This document shows, piece by piece, positions 43,886 to 53,671 of a DNA stretch of 64,000 nt; position 1 is the first letter of the stretch; each line of letters opens with the position of its first letter. Both the position numbers and the translations under genes were made by a program. The stretch comes from REEB95 sp035934235 (GTDB lineage: Bacteria; Pseudomonadota; Alphaproteobacteria; ATCC43930; CGMCC-115725), in contig DASYYB010000034.1 of the NCBI GenBank assembly GCA_035934235.1, forward strand, positions 1 to 64,000. The letters run 5' to 3'. The notes beneath the pieces are model-generated. The model did not search any database and was not told the DNA's origin. It worked only from the letters and a program-made list of their open reading frames with translations.

Positions 43886-45112
43886 CCGCATCAGGTAAAG
43901 CAGCAGCAACAGCGCCGGCACACATGCGACCGTTGCGACCAGGAAGAACGGCTGCCAGCCCAGATGGTCGGCGAGGTATCCGCCGACCGCCGCCAGCACC
44001 GTGCGGCCGGTGGCGGCGAGTGCCGACAGCAGTGCGTATTGCGTCGCCGTGAAAGCCGGATGGCAGAGCCGCGACAGGTAGGCGACGAACGCCGCCGACG
44101 CCATGCCGCCCGTGACGTTTTCGGTGGCGATCGTAAGCGCCAGCACCGTCGGATCGGGCCCCGCCCAAAGCTGCACGATGTACATGAGATTCGACAGCGC
44201 CTGGAACGCGCCGCAAATCAACAGCGCCGGCAGCAAGCCCAGGCGATAGACAGCGGCGCCGCCTAAGAACACGCCGGCGATGCTAGCGGCAGTGCCGAAG
44301 ATCTTCGCGACGTTGGCGATGTCGACCAGGCTGAACCCGAGCGTGACGTAGAACGGGCTCGACATGATGCCGGCAAGGGCGTCGCCGAACTTGTAGAGCA
44401 CGACGAAGATCAGGATGAGAAGCCAGCCGCGCCGGCTGGCGAATTCGGCGAACGGCGCGACCACCGTCTGGGCAAGCCAAGAGCCGGACGCCGGCGGCGC
44501 GACCAGGCGCGGCTCGCGCGTCATCAGCACGGTGACGACGCCCACCAGCATCAAGGCCGCCATGCCGACGTAAGACCAGAACCAGCCGAAATAGGCCGCG
44601 AGATAGAGCGCGCCGGCACCCGACGCGATCATGCCGAAGCGGTAACCGACTTGCGTTGCGGCGGCGCCGGCGCCCTGCTCGCGTTCGTCGAGCAGCTCGA
44701 CGCGATAGGCGTCGATGACGATGTCCTGACTGGCGGAGAGAAAGGCGACGATCGCAGCGACGACGGCGATCGACCACGGATCGGCGGCCGGATCGCGGCC
44801 GGCCATGACGAGCAGCGCCGCCGCCAGCGCCAGCTGCACCGTCACCGCCCAACCACGCCGCCGGCCGAGCCGGCCGATCAGCGGCAGGCGGACGCGATCC
44901 ATCGCCGGCGCCCAAAGGAATTTGAGGTTGTAGGCGAGGCCGACCTCGGCGAAGAGGCCTATTGCCGTGAGCGATACACCCGCGGTCTTGAGCCAGATCG
45001 CCAGCGTCGAAGCGGTCAGCGCCAGCGGCAGGCCGCTCGAAAAGCCCATGAGCAGGATCGCCAGCATGCGGCGATCGCCATAAACCCGAAGGGAGGCGAG
45101 CCAGGACCGCAT
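43841..45112 (-). CDS. AmpG-like MFS permease (muropeptide uptake)
   Basis: A 423-residue, about 12-helix transporter of the AmpG branch: MGFSSGLPLALTASTLAIWL (helix 1), GLFAEVGLAYNLKFLWAPAMDRV, FLSASQDIVIDAYRVELL and GDALAGIMSSPFYVTLGFS are characteristic. AmpG brings anhydromuropeptides into the cytoplasm for cell-wall recycling. I took the ATG at 45112; an open upstream extension overlaps the PPIase stop. It follows the periplasmic cyclophilin gene. Confidence 0.88.
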   Translation of the reverse strand: MRSWLASLRVYGDRRMLAILLMGFSSGLPLALTASTLAIWLKTAGVSLTAIGLFAEVGLAYNLKFLWAPAMDRVRLPLIGRLGRRRGWAVTVQLALAAALLVMAGRDPAADPWSIAVVAAIVAFLSASQDIVIDAYRVELLDEREQGAGAAATQVGYRFGMIASGAGALYLAAYFGWFWSYVGMAALMLVGVVTVLMTREPRLVAPPASGSWLAQTVVAPFAEFASRRGWLLILIFVVLYKFGDALAGIMSSPFYVTLGFSLVDIANVAKIFGTAASIAGVFLGGAAVYRLGLLPALLICGAFQALSNLMYIVQLWAGPDPTVLALTIATENVTGGMASAAFVAYLSRLCHPAFTATQYALLSALAATGRTVLAAVGGYLADHLGWQPFFLVATVACVPALLLLLYLMRLAETQQPGAVPTQP

Positions 45113-45137
45113 GGACGACGATTCCGGCTCGGCCGCG

Positions 45138-45692
45138 TCAGGGCTTCTTTTTCTCGACGTCGGCGGCAACCTGCATGCGGATGATCTTGTCCGGATTGTC
45201 CACCATGCCGCTTTGCGGATCGCCCTTCTTGATGGCGTCGATGTATTCCATGCCCGACACGACCTGGCCGAAGATCGTGTATTTGCCGTCGAGGAACGAC
45301 GCGGGCGCGAAGCAGATGAAGAACTGGCTGTCGGCGCTATCGGGATCGGCAGCGCGCGCCATGCCGACAGTGCCGCGGACGAAATGCGCCTGACTGAATT
45401 CCGCCTTGAGCTTCTGGCCGGAGCCGCCGGTGCCGGTGCCGGTCGGATCGCCGGTCTGCGCCATGAAGCCGGCGATCACGCGATGGAAGACGATGCCGTC
45501 GTAAAAGCCTTTGCGCGTCAGCTCCTTGATGCGCGCCACGGTCTTGGGCGCGAGATCAGGTCGCAATTCGATGACGACGCGCCCCTTCGGCACATCGAGG
45601 TAAAGCGTGTTCTCGAGATCGGCAGCGCTCACGGGACCTCCGCTGGTCAAAATGAAGGCGGTGGCGAGCGCGGCCAGGATAAAGGACTTCAT
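45138..45692 (-). CDS. Periplasmic cyclophilin-type peptidylprolyl isomerase
   Basis: A 184-residue PPIase. Signal peptide 1-23 (cleavage at VSAAD), then the cyclophilin fold: FYDGIVFHRVIAGFMAQTGD with the catalytic Arg, and SQFFICFAPASFLDGKYTIF with GQVVSGMEYIDAI. It speeds proline isomerisation during folding of envelope proteins. The C-terminus is Lys-rich. Upstream of, and probably co-transcribed with, the ampG-like gene. Confidence 0.94.
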   Translation of the reverse strand: MKSFILAALATAFILTSGGPVSAADLENTLYLDVPKGRVVIELRPDLAPKTVARIKELTRKGFYDGIVFHRVIAGFMAQTGDPTGTGTGGSGQKLKAEFSQAHFVRGTVGMARAADPDSADSQFFICFAPASFLDGKYTIFGQVVSGMEYIDAIKKGDPQSGMVDNPDKIIRMQVAADVEKKKP

Positions 45693-45755
45693 TGTGTCGC
45701 GTTCCGCCGGTTGAAGACGCGCGACCTTAGCCCAGGCGACCGCGCTTGGGAACCG

Positions 45756-46205
45756 TCAGAACCACACCATACAGGTCATGATGCGGTCGACGGTTTCGCC
45801 GTCGTTACCCAGCGGCAGCGCCAGCACTTCGCAGTGGAGGCAAACGTTGTCGGTCATGACGCGATCGCGGAATTCGACCACCGGCCGGCGCTGTTCGACG
45901 ACGGCGATATAATGTGCGCGCACCAGCTTGCGGTAATGCACGTCGGCGATCGCATCGACATCCTTGCCGGTGAGGTCGAAGCCGACGCGCCCGGCGATGT
46001 TGCTGGCGTGGATGCGAAACCGGAACCGCAGCGGATCGCGCTGCACGTCGATGAGCGACAGATAACCGAGCACGTATTTGAGATCGACCGGATCGAAATC
46101 GGCGCGCGCCGGCATCTGACGGCCGCGGCGGCGGCTTTCCCAATCTTGATGAAGCCGCTGCAACAGCGGCGACCTGATGCTCAATTCGGGTTCGTTCGTC
46201 GTCAT
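45756..46205 (-). CDS. PAS-domain protein of the PAS_5 type
   Basis: A 149-residue single-domain protein: PLLQRLHQDWESRRRGRQMPARADFDPVDL followed by LGYLSLIDVQRDP and FRFRIHASNIAGRVGFDLTGKD are marks of the alphaproteobacterial PAS_5 family. There is no output domain, membrane helix or signal peptide; it may sense a small ligand and signal by protein contact. Stands alone between the cyclophilin and typA genes. Two Cys near the end (DNVCLHCEVL) could be redox-active. Confidence 0.82.
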   Translation of the reverse strand: MTTNEPELSIRSPLLQRLHQDWESRRRGRQMPARADFDPVDLKYVLGYLSLIDVQRDPLRFRFRIHASNIAGRVGFDLTGKDVDAIADVHYRKLVRAHYIAVVEQRRPVVEFRDRVMTDNVCLHCEVLALPLGNDGETVDRIMTCMVWF

Positions 46206-46262
46206 GCGAACGTCATATGACAGCGCGATTAATCCGGTCTTACGTCCGCCGACAGGCCTCGA

Positions 46263-48086
<1,824 letters not shown>

Positions 48087-48115
48087 GAACTCACACTTTG
48101 GCGCGAAATGCGCCG

Positions 48116-49111
48116 TCAAATAAGGGCGGCGTCGGTGGCGAGACGCCGCAGGGAGGTTTCCGGACGCGCGCCGACATGGGCGATGATCTCGGCCGCGCAC
48201 AGGCTGCCGAGCTTGCCACAAGTCGCGAGATCGCGGCCGTGCGTCAAACCATAGAGGAAACCGGCGGCATAGAGATCGCCAGCACCGGTGGTGTCAATCA
48301 CACGCGCGACCGGCGCCGGTGCGATGTGCAGCATGCCCGTTTTGGTGACGACGTTCGAGCCGCGCTCGCTGCGCGTCAGCACAGCGATATCGCAATGGCC
48401 GCGCACCGCTTCGGCGGCGAGTTCGAAATGTTCGGTCTCATACAGCGAGCAAATTTCCCGCTCGTTGGCGAATAGCACGTCGATGTGCGCCGTGACCAGG
48501 TCGCGGAATTCGGCGCGATGACGATCGACGCAGAACGGATCCGACAGCGATAACGCCACCTGACGGCCGGCCTTGTGCGCGACCGAAGCCGCCTTGCGGA
48601 ACGCCTCCATGGCGCCGGGCGGATCGAAAAGGTAGCCCTCAAGATAGGTCACCGACGCCGAAGCGACCAGCGGCTCGTCGATGTCTTCGGGTCCGAGATC
48701 GACGCACGCGCCCAGGAACGTGCACATGGTGCGCTGCGCGTCGGGCGTTACCAAGATGAGGCAGCGCGCCGTTGGTGACCCCGACGTCGCCGGCTTGGTG
48801 TCGAAGCGCACGCCCAGCGTCTTGAGATCGTGCGCGAACACCGTGCCGAGCGCGTCGTCGCGCACCTTGCCGATATAAGCCCCGCGACCGCCCAGTGACG
48901 CGATGCCGGCGATGGTGTTGGCGGCCGAGCCGCCCGATTTTTCGACCCCCGGCGGCATCGCGGCATAGATCGCCTCGGCGCGTGTCGTATCGACCAGCGC
49001 CATCGTGCCTTTGCTCAGCTCCAGGCGCTGCACCAGCGCCTCGTCGGTGCGAGCAAGAACATCGACAATGGCGTTGCCAATGCCGACGACATCATACGAG
49101 GGGGCGGCCAT
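48116..49111 (-). CDS. Adenosine kinase, PfkB family
   Basis: A 331-residue sugar kinase. GIGNAIVDVLA at the N-terminus, KSGGSAANTIAGIASLGG (about 59-76) at the substrate site, and DTTGAGDLYAAGFLYGL (about 282-298) with the catalytic Asp fit adenosine kinases of alphaproteobacteria, which salvage adenosine to AMP. A ribokinase-like alternative specificity cannot be excluded by sequence alone. ATG 49109-49111. It precedes typA on the same strand with a 29-base gap. Confidence 0.9.
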   Translation of the reverse strand: MAAPSYDVVGIGNAIVDVLARTDEALVQRLELSKGTMALVDTTRAEAIYAAMPPGVEKSGGSAANTIAGIASLGGRGAYIGKVRDDALGTVFAHDLKTLGVRFDTKPATSGSPTARCLILVTPDAQRTMCTFLGACVDLGPEDIDEPLVASASVTYLEGYLFDPPGAMEAFRKAASVAHKAGRQVALSLSDPFCVDRHRAEFRDLVTAHIDVLFANEREICSLYETEHFELAAEAVRGHCDIAVLTRSERGSNVVTKTGMLHIAPAPVARVIDTTGAGDLYAAGFLYGLTHGRDLATCGKLGSLCAAEIIAHVGARPETSLRRLATDAALI

Positions 49112-49482
49112 ACGGGATCCGGTCTGGGTGCGAGGCGATAGCGGCGCGGGAAGCCGGCGCGCGCGGAGTATAAGGACCATGCCGTCGCCCGCAAGCCTAG
49201 GGCGCAAAACGTCGCGTCACCGGCGGAAAATCGGCAATTTGCGCTTTATTTCACAGCCTCAAACCGGTTATCTTGAGCCTTGAAAGGCTTGGCTTTTCGC
49301 GCCGCCGGAGAGCGGTGGTTTCGGGGGAGGCTCGCGCATTTCGCGGTTTTCTACGGCCTGCCGGTAGGCAGGCACCGCGCTGCGCTATGGCGATTTTTTC
49401 CTCGCGCTGCCGTTCCGGCCGCGGATTGCCGCGACAGACGCGACCCATGGTGGGCATCGACAAGATTCGGCAACCGGTTGGC

Positions 49483-49890
49483 ATGCGGCGCGGCAGCGTT
49501 GCGGTGCTCGCCGGCGGCTTGTTGCTCGCGGCGTGTAGCGGCCATCCGAACGCCTCATCGCCGCAAGCCACAGCAACACCGACCGTTTCACCGACGCCGA
49601 CCGCGATGGGCCGTCTGCCCGCACTCGGCGCTCTCAACGGCCTGGCGCCGGCGCAAGTGGCGGCGCTGATCGGCGATCCCGATTTGCGCCGGGTCGATCC
49701 GCCCGCGGAAGTCTGGCAATACCGCAACGCCGATTGTGTGCTCGAACTCTACTTTTACGACAGCGGCGCCGACAGCCGCATGGTTTATGCAGAGACCCGC
49801 AGCCGGGTGCCGCAACACACGCCGGATGCGATGACCTGTTCCCAAGGGTTCGGGTCGCTGACGCCGCCAACCCGCCAGACCAAACTTTAG
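49483..49890 (+). CDS. Lipoprotein with SmpA/BamE-like domain
   Basis: A 135-residue predicted lipoprotein: signal peptide with lipobox LLAACS (Cys about 18), a Ser/Thr/Pro-rich linker (about 23-42), then LNGLAPAQVAALIGDPDLRR and VWQYRNADCVLELYFY, a BamE/SmpA-like alpha-beta pattern. Such domains hold envelope assembly factors, but no specific role can be assigned. Start ATG 49483 gives the best lipoprotein signal; ATG 49447 or further upstream is possible, as the frame stays open to 49273. Confidence 0.65.
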   Translation: MRRGSVAVLAGGLLLAACSGHPNASSPQATATPTVSPTPTAMGRLPALGALNGLAPAQVAALIGDPDLRRVDPPAEVWQYRNADCVLELYFYDSGADSRMVYAETRSRVPQHTPDAMTCSQGFGSLTPPTRQTKL

Positions 49891-49933
49891 GTCATAGCAG
49901 CCCCGGCGATTTGCCGGCTGTGGCTAGCATCGT

Positions 49934-49960
49934 TTGGCCATAATCTAGAAATATTCTAAT
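49934..49960 (+). promoter_or_regulatory. dps promoter with overlapping inverted repeat (Irr-type iron element candidate)
   Basis: TTGGCC (49934-49939) and TCTAAT (49955-49960) resemble -35 and -10 boxes, the spacer being 15 (16 with TTTGGC). The inverted repeat TAGAA-ATA-TTCTA (49946-49958) covers the spacer end and the -10, as a repressor operator would. Its core matches the iron control element of Irr as I recall it (TTAGAA-N3-TTCTAA). dps encodes an iron-storage protein, which fits iron control. Confidence 0.5.
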
Positions 49961-49994
49961 TTATGTCGCGAACCCGCAACGAGGAGCCCGCGCC

Positions 49995-50477
49995 ATGTAC
50001 GGCACGAAGAACGATATCAAGTCGAACACCAAAAAGGTCTCGATCGAAATCTTGAACGCGCGCCTGGCCGATGCGATCGACCTCGCGCTGCTGACCAAGC
50101 AAGCCCATTGGAATATCAAAGGCCCGCATTTCATCGCGCTGCACGAAATGATCGATCAGTTCCGTACCGAGATCGACGGCCACGTCGATACGCTCGCTGA
50201 GCGTGTCGTCCAGCTCGGCGGCACCGCTCTCGGCACCAGCCAAGTCGTCGCCAAGGCGACGACGCTCGCCGCTTATCCGGTCGACATCCACAAATCGAAG
50301 GACCATCTGGCGGCGCTGATCGAGCGCTACGGCAAAACAGCAAACTTGGTGCGCGCCGCGATCGACCAGACCGACGAGGCCGGCGACGCCGACACCGCCG
50401 ACATTTTCACCGCCTATTCGCGCGCGCTCGACAAGGCGCTGTGGTTCCTCGAAGCCCACGTCCAGGAGAGCGCGTAG
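49995..50477 (+). CDS. dps: Dps, DNA-protecting mini-ferritin
   Basis: A 160-residue ferritin-like protein that forms 12-mers, oxidises Fe(II) with hydrogen peroxide and stores iron, protecting DNA in starvation. Inter-subunit ferroxidase ligands are His38 (QAHWNIKGPHF), His50, Asp54 (HEMIDQF), Asp65 and Glu69 (DGHVDTLAER); their spacing equals that of Listeria Dps (31, 43, 47, 58, 62). The Lys-rich N-terminal tail (KNDIKSNTKK) could bind DNA. GAGGAG precedes the ATG. Single-gene unit with its own promoter. Confidence 0.95.
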   Translation: MYGTKNDIKSNTKKVSIEILNARLADAIDLALLTKQAHWNIKGPHFIALHEMIDQFRTEIDGHVDTLAERVVQLGGTALGTSQVVAKATTLAAYPVDIHKSKDHLAALIERYGKTANLVRAAIDQTDEAGDADTADIFTAYSRALDKALWFLEAHVQESA

Positions 50478-50489
50478 GCGCGAAACCGT

Positions 50490-51443
50490 TCAGCGCCGTT
50501 TGCACGCCGCGAGCCGCGCGTCAATCGCGTCCCAGACCCGGGTTTCGAGCCGGACGTTGTCGAGGCGGTTGATCTCCTGGATGCCCGTCGGTGACGTGAC
50601 GTTTATTTCGGTCAGGTAGTCGCCGATCACGTCGATGCCGACGAACACCAGGCCCTGGGCTCGGAGCGTCGGACCGATGGAAGCACAGATTTCACGGTCG
50701 CGCGCGCTCAGCGCCGTTTTCTTGGCTTGGCCGCCGGCATGCAGGTTGGCGCGCGCCTCGCCCGCCTTGGGCACGCGCAACACCGCGCCGACCGGCTCGC
50801 CGTCAACCAGGATGACGCGCTTGTCGCCCTGGCGGATCTCGGGCAGGTAGCGCTGGACGATGACCGGCTCGCGGGAAAGCCGGGTGAACATCTCGAGCAG
50901 CGCACCGAGATTGTCGTCGTCGGGCTTGAGATGGAAAACGCCGGCGCCGCCGTTACCGAAGATCGGCTTCAGGATGATGTCGCCGTGGCGGCGGCGGAAA
51001 TCGGCGATCGCCTCCGGGTCGCTACCGATCAGCGTCGGCGGCATCAGGCCTACGAAATGCGTGGCGAAGAGCTTTTCCGGCGCGTTGCGCACGGCTGCCG
51101 GATCGTTGACGATCAGCACCTTCCGGCTGACATGCTCGAGCAGGTGCGTCGCCGTGATATAGGCCATGTCGAACGGCGGGTCCTGGCGCATCAACACGAC
51201 ATCGACGCCAGCCAGGTCGAGCGACCGCGGCGCGCCCAGTTCGAAATGCGGCGCCTCGCGCCGCACGCTCAACGGCCGCGCACGCGCCGTGAGCGTGCCG
51301 TCGGTCAGTGCCAAGTCGCGCGGCAGATAGTGGAACAGCGCGTGGCCGCGCGCCTGGGCCTCGAGCGCCAGGACGAAGGTCGAATCCGACGCGACGTTGA
51401 TGGTCTCCATCGGATCCATCTGAATCGCGACCTGGAGGGCCAT
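50490..51443 (-). CDS. gshB: Glutathione synthase
   Basis: A 317-residue ATP-grasp ligase joining gamma-glutamylcysteine and glycine. QMDPMETINVASDSTFVLAL at the start (binding the first substrate), VVLMRQDPPFDMAYI (about 85-99), LKPIFGNGGAGVFHL in the ATP-grasp loop, GDKRVILVDGEPVGA and the magnesium-binding EINVTSPTGIQEI are diagnostic. Convergent with dps; preceded on the same strand by the BON lipoprotein gene, ten bases upstream. Confidence 0.96.
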   Translation of the reverse strand: MALQVAIQMDPMETINVASDSTFVLALEAQARGHALFHYLPRDLALTDGTLTARARPLSVRREAPHFELGAPRSLDLAGVDVVLMRQDPPFDMAYITATHLLEHVSRKVLIVNDPAAVRNAPEKLFATHFVGLMPPTLIGSDPEAIADFRRRHGDIILKPIFGNGGAGVFHLKPDDDNLGALLEMFTRLSREPVIVQRYLPEIRQGDKRVILVDGEPVGAVLRVPKAGEARANLHAGGQAKKTALSARDREICASIGPTLRAQGLVFVGIDVIGDYLTEINVTSPTGIQEINRLDNVRLETRVWDAIDARLAACKRR

Positions 51444-51453
51444 CGCGCCGATC

Positions 51454-52251
51454 CTAGTGAAGAGGCGTCACGGCGATGTCGCCGCGCGGCGTCGGCGCGT
51501 TGGGCGGCGTGTCCGCGGGACCGGGCGGCGGCGGCGGCACCGGCGACGCGGCAACCGGCGTCGGCGGTGCGGCGGCGGGCGGCGAGGCGGGCGGCGGTGG
51601 TGCGCTTTCGCTGCTGGCGCCCGGTGCCGGGGCGGCATTACCGGAGGCGCCGGCCGTGGCCGCCGGCGCGTTGGAATCGATCCGGATATAGGTGATCACG
51701 TGCCGGACGCCGCTCATGGCGCGGGCGCGGTCGATGACGCGCTGCTCCTCCGCCTCGCTGTGCGCCGAGCCGATGATATAGACGACGCGATTTTCGGTGG
51801 TGATTATGTAGTTGTTCGAGCGCACGTCGGAATCAGCCAACAGTTGTGCCTTGAGCTTCTGCGTCGTCACCGCGTCATGCGCGTCGCTCATGAAGCCCGA
51901 GCCTTGGCCGACGGTAATCTCGTCGTAGACCTCTTTCACGTTCTTGGCCTGCCACGCGCGCTTGATCGCCTCGTCGCGCCACGCGTCGGTCGGTACGTTG
52001 CCGGTCACCAGCATGCGGCCGTCGTAGGTGTGGCAGTTGAGATCGTCGTTCAGTTGCGTATTGAACTGCGCCCAAAGCTGGATCGCCTGGGTGCAGGTGA
52101 CGATGTCGTCGGCATTCTGCCGCAACGAGCGATCCTCGGTGGCGACATAGCCGATGCCGGTGCCGGTGCCGGCGGCGGCGACGGCGAGGCAGCCCGACAG
52201 CAAGACCGGCAGGCCGAACGGAACCAGCATGCGAATGCGTGAACGCGACAC
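51454..52251 (-). CDS. BON-domain lipoprotein with Pro/Ala-rich tail
   Basis: A 265-residue outer-membrane-type lipoprotein: signal with lipobox LLSGCL (Cys about 21), two BON domains (about 40-110 and 118-185; the second ends VIDRARAMSGVRHVITYIRI), and an 80-residue tail made almost only of Pro, Ala, Ser and Gly. BON proteins such as OsmY and DolP bind phospholipid and maintain the envelope. The GTG start at 52249-52251 is backed by AAGGAG seven bases upstream. Same strand as gshB and YraN; probably one transcript. Confidence 0.85.
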   Translation of the reverse strand: MSRSRIRMLVPFGLPVLLSGCLAVAAAGTGTGIGYVATEDRSLRQNADDIVTCTQAIQLWAQFNTQLNDDLNCHTYDGRMLVTGNVPTDAWRDEAIKRAWQAKNVKEVYDEITVGQGSGFMSDAHDAVTTQKLKAQLLADSDVRSNNYIITTENRVVYIIGSAHSEAEEQRVIDRARAMSGVRHVITYIRIDSNAPAATAGASGNAAPAPGASSESAPPPPASPPAAAPPTPVAASPVPPPPPGPADTPPNAPTPRGDIAVTPLH

Positions 52252-52328
52252 GGGCAACTCCTTCAACAAACCGTGGGCCGAACTATCGAGGCAAGCGCCG
52301 CCTCGGGCAAGCCCCTTGGCCGCAGTCG

Positions 52329-52703
52329 CTATTCACCAGTGCGCCAGGCGTCGCGCACATGGCGCGGCCAGCGGCCCGGCGCCACCAACATGACATCGAA
52401 GCGCAATGCGGCGTCGGCAAGATCGGGGCGGCTTTGCAGGAAATGCTCGAGCGCGCGGGCGATGCGACTGCGCTGCTTCCACAGCACGGCCTCGGCCGCG
52501 CGCGCGTCGTCGGCGCGCGCCTTGACCTCGATTGCGGCGACGGTGCGGCCGCGGCACGCGATCAGGTCGATCTCGCCCACCGGCGCGCGATAGCGCTGCG
52601 CCAGGATGCGGTAGCCCCGGAGCCGCAACGCCCAAAGACAAAGACGCTCGGCCCCGAGACCGCGCCGATGCGCCGCCCGACCGCGGCGCGTGCGTTGGTT
52701 CAT
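52329..52703 (-). CDS. YraN family (UPF0102) endonuclease-like protein
   Basis: A 124-residue protein of the YraN family with a restriction-endonuclease-like fold: GLGAERLCLWALRLRGYRIL, GEIDLIACRG (Glu and Asp of the catalytic motif) and IEVKAR. Biochemical role is unknown, though it nearly always accompanies rsmI. Its start overlaps the rsmI stop by four bases. Confidence 0.93.
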   Translation of the reverse strand: MNQRTRRGRAAHRRGLGAERLCLWALRLRGYRILAQRYRAPVGEIDLIACRGRTVAAIEVKARADDARAAEAVLWKQRSRIARALEHFLQSRPDLADAALRFDVMLVAPGRWPRHVRDAWRTGE

Positions 52704-53671
52704 CGGCCGCCCTTGAGCGCCAACGCCCGGGCGTAGACCTGGCGGCGGCGCGCGCCGGTGGCGGCCACGACGTCCTCGACCGCTTCACGCAGGCTCTTGT
52801 GCGCGAGCGCGGCGCCCAGAGCGCGATCGAGGTCGGATTCGCTGGCTGCCGTCGGCGCCGGCGGACCGACGACCAGCACCAGCTCGCCTTTGGGCGGACC
52901 GGCGTTCCGGTAATGCGCTGCCAGCGCGGCGAGATCGTCGCGCCGTATCTCTTCGTGCAACTTGGTCAGCTCGCGCGCCACCGCTGCCGGGCGCGGCCCG
53001 AGGACCGCGGCCATATCCGTCAGACTTTCGGCGAGACGTGGCGCGCTTTCGAAGAAAACCAGCGTCGCGGCAATATCCTTGATTTCGTCGAGCGCGCGCC
53101 GGCGGCCTGCCGCCTTGGGCGGCAGAAAGCCCGCGAACAGGAACCGATCGGGTGGCAAGCCAGAGCCGAGCAAGGCCGCCAGCGTCGCCGATGCGCCGGG
53201 CACGACGGTGACGGCAATGCCGTCTGCCAACGCGGCGCGGACAAGCTTGTAGCCCGGATCGGACACCAGCGGCGTGCCGGCATCCGACACCAACGCCAGG
53301 ACGGCGCCGGTCTTGAGCCGCGCCAGGACCGCCGGCCGCACGCGTTCGGCGTTGTGATCGTGATAAGGTTGTGTCGAGGCGGCGATGCCGTAACGCGCCA
53401 ACAGCTTGGCGGTCACCCGCGTATCCTCGCACAGCACGGCGTCCGCGACGCGCAGCACGTCGAGCGCGCGTAACGTGACATCGGCCAGGTTGCCGATCGG
53501 CGTCGCGACGAGATAAAGGCCGGGAGCAAGTTTACTTGCCGCTTCCGCCTCTGTACCCTCGGCGCCCCGCGCTGCGTTGCCAAGGGAGAACGCGCTTGCC
53601 GGTCCGGTTTTCGTTCCGCGTGCTGCGCGGCTCAGCGCCGACGCGCCGGCCGCGCCTTTGGATCGCGGCAT
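52700..53671 (-). CDS. rsmI: 16S rRNA (cytidine1402-2'-O)-methyltransferase RsmI
   Basis: A 323-residue SAM-dependent methyltransferase of the tetrapyrrole-methylase fold. PGLYLVATPIGNLADVTLRAL (about 49-69), CEDTRVTAKLLARYGI, SDAGTPLVSDPGYKLV and VPGASATLAALLGSGLP are intact. The N-terminal 48 residues are a low-complexity Ala/Gly/Arg extension; no in-frame ATG, GTG or TTG exists between it and the conserved core, so the ATG at 53669-53671 must be used unless translation begins at CTG. This makes its 5' end overlap the divergent lppC. Confidence 0.93.
   Translation of the reverse strand: MPRSKGAAGASALSRAARGTKTGPASAFSLGNAARGAEGTEAEAASKLAPGLYLVATPIGNLADVTLRALDVLRVADAVLCEDTRVTAKLLARYGIAASTQPYHDHNAERVRPAVLARLKTGAVLALVSDAGTPLVSDPGYKLVRAALADGIAVTVVPGASATLAALLGSGLPPDRFLFAGFLPPKAAGRRRALDEIKDIAATLVFFESAPRLAESLTDMAAVLGPRPAAVARELTKLHEEIRRDDLAALAAHYRNAGPPKGELVLVVGPPAPTAASESDLDRALGAALAHKSLREAVEDVVAATGARRRQVYARALALKGGR

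Noticed and set aside
49276..49289. AGCCTT-GA-AAGGCT hairpin as a terminator
   Set aside because: The loop is too small for the full stem, the remaining stem is only four base pairs and the T-run is short and delayed.
49896..49918. Bulged GC hairpin between the lipoprotein and dps as a terminator
   Set aside because: There is no T-run after it and the stem needs a two-base bulge.
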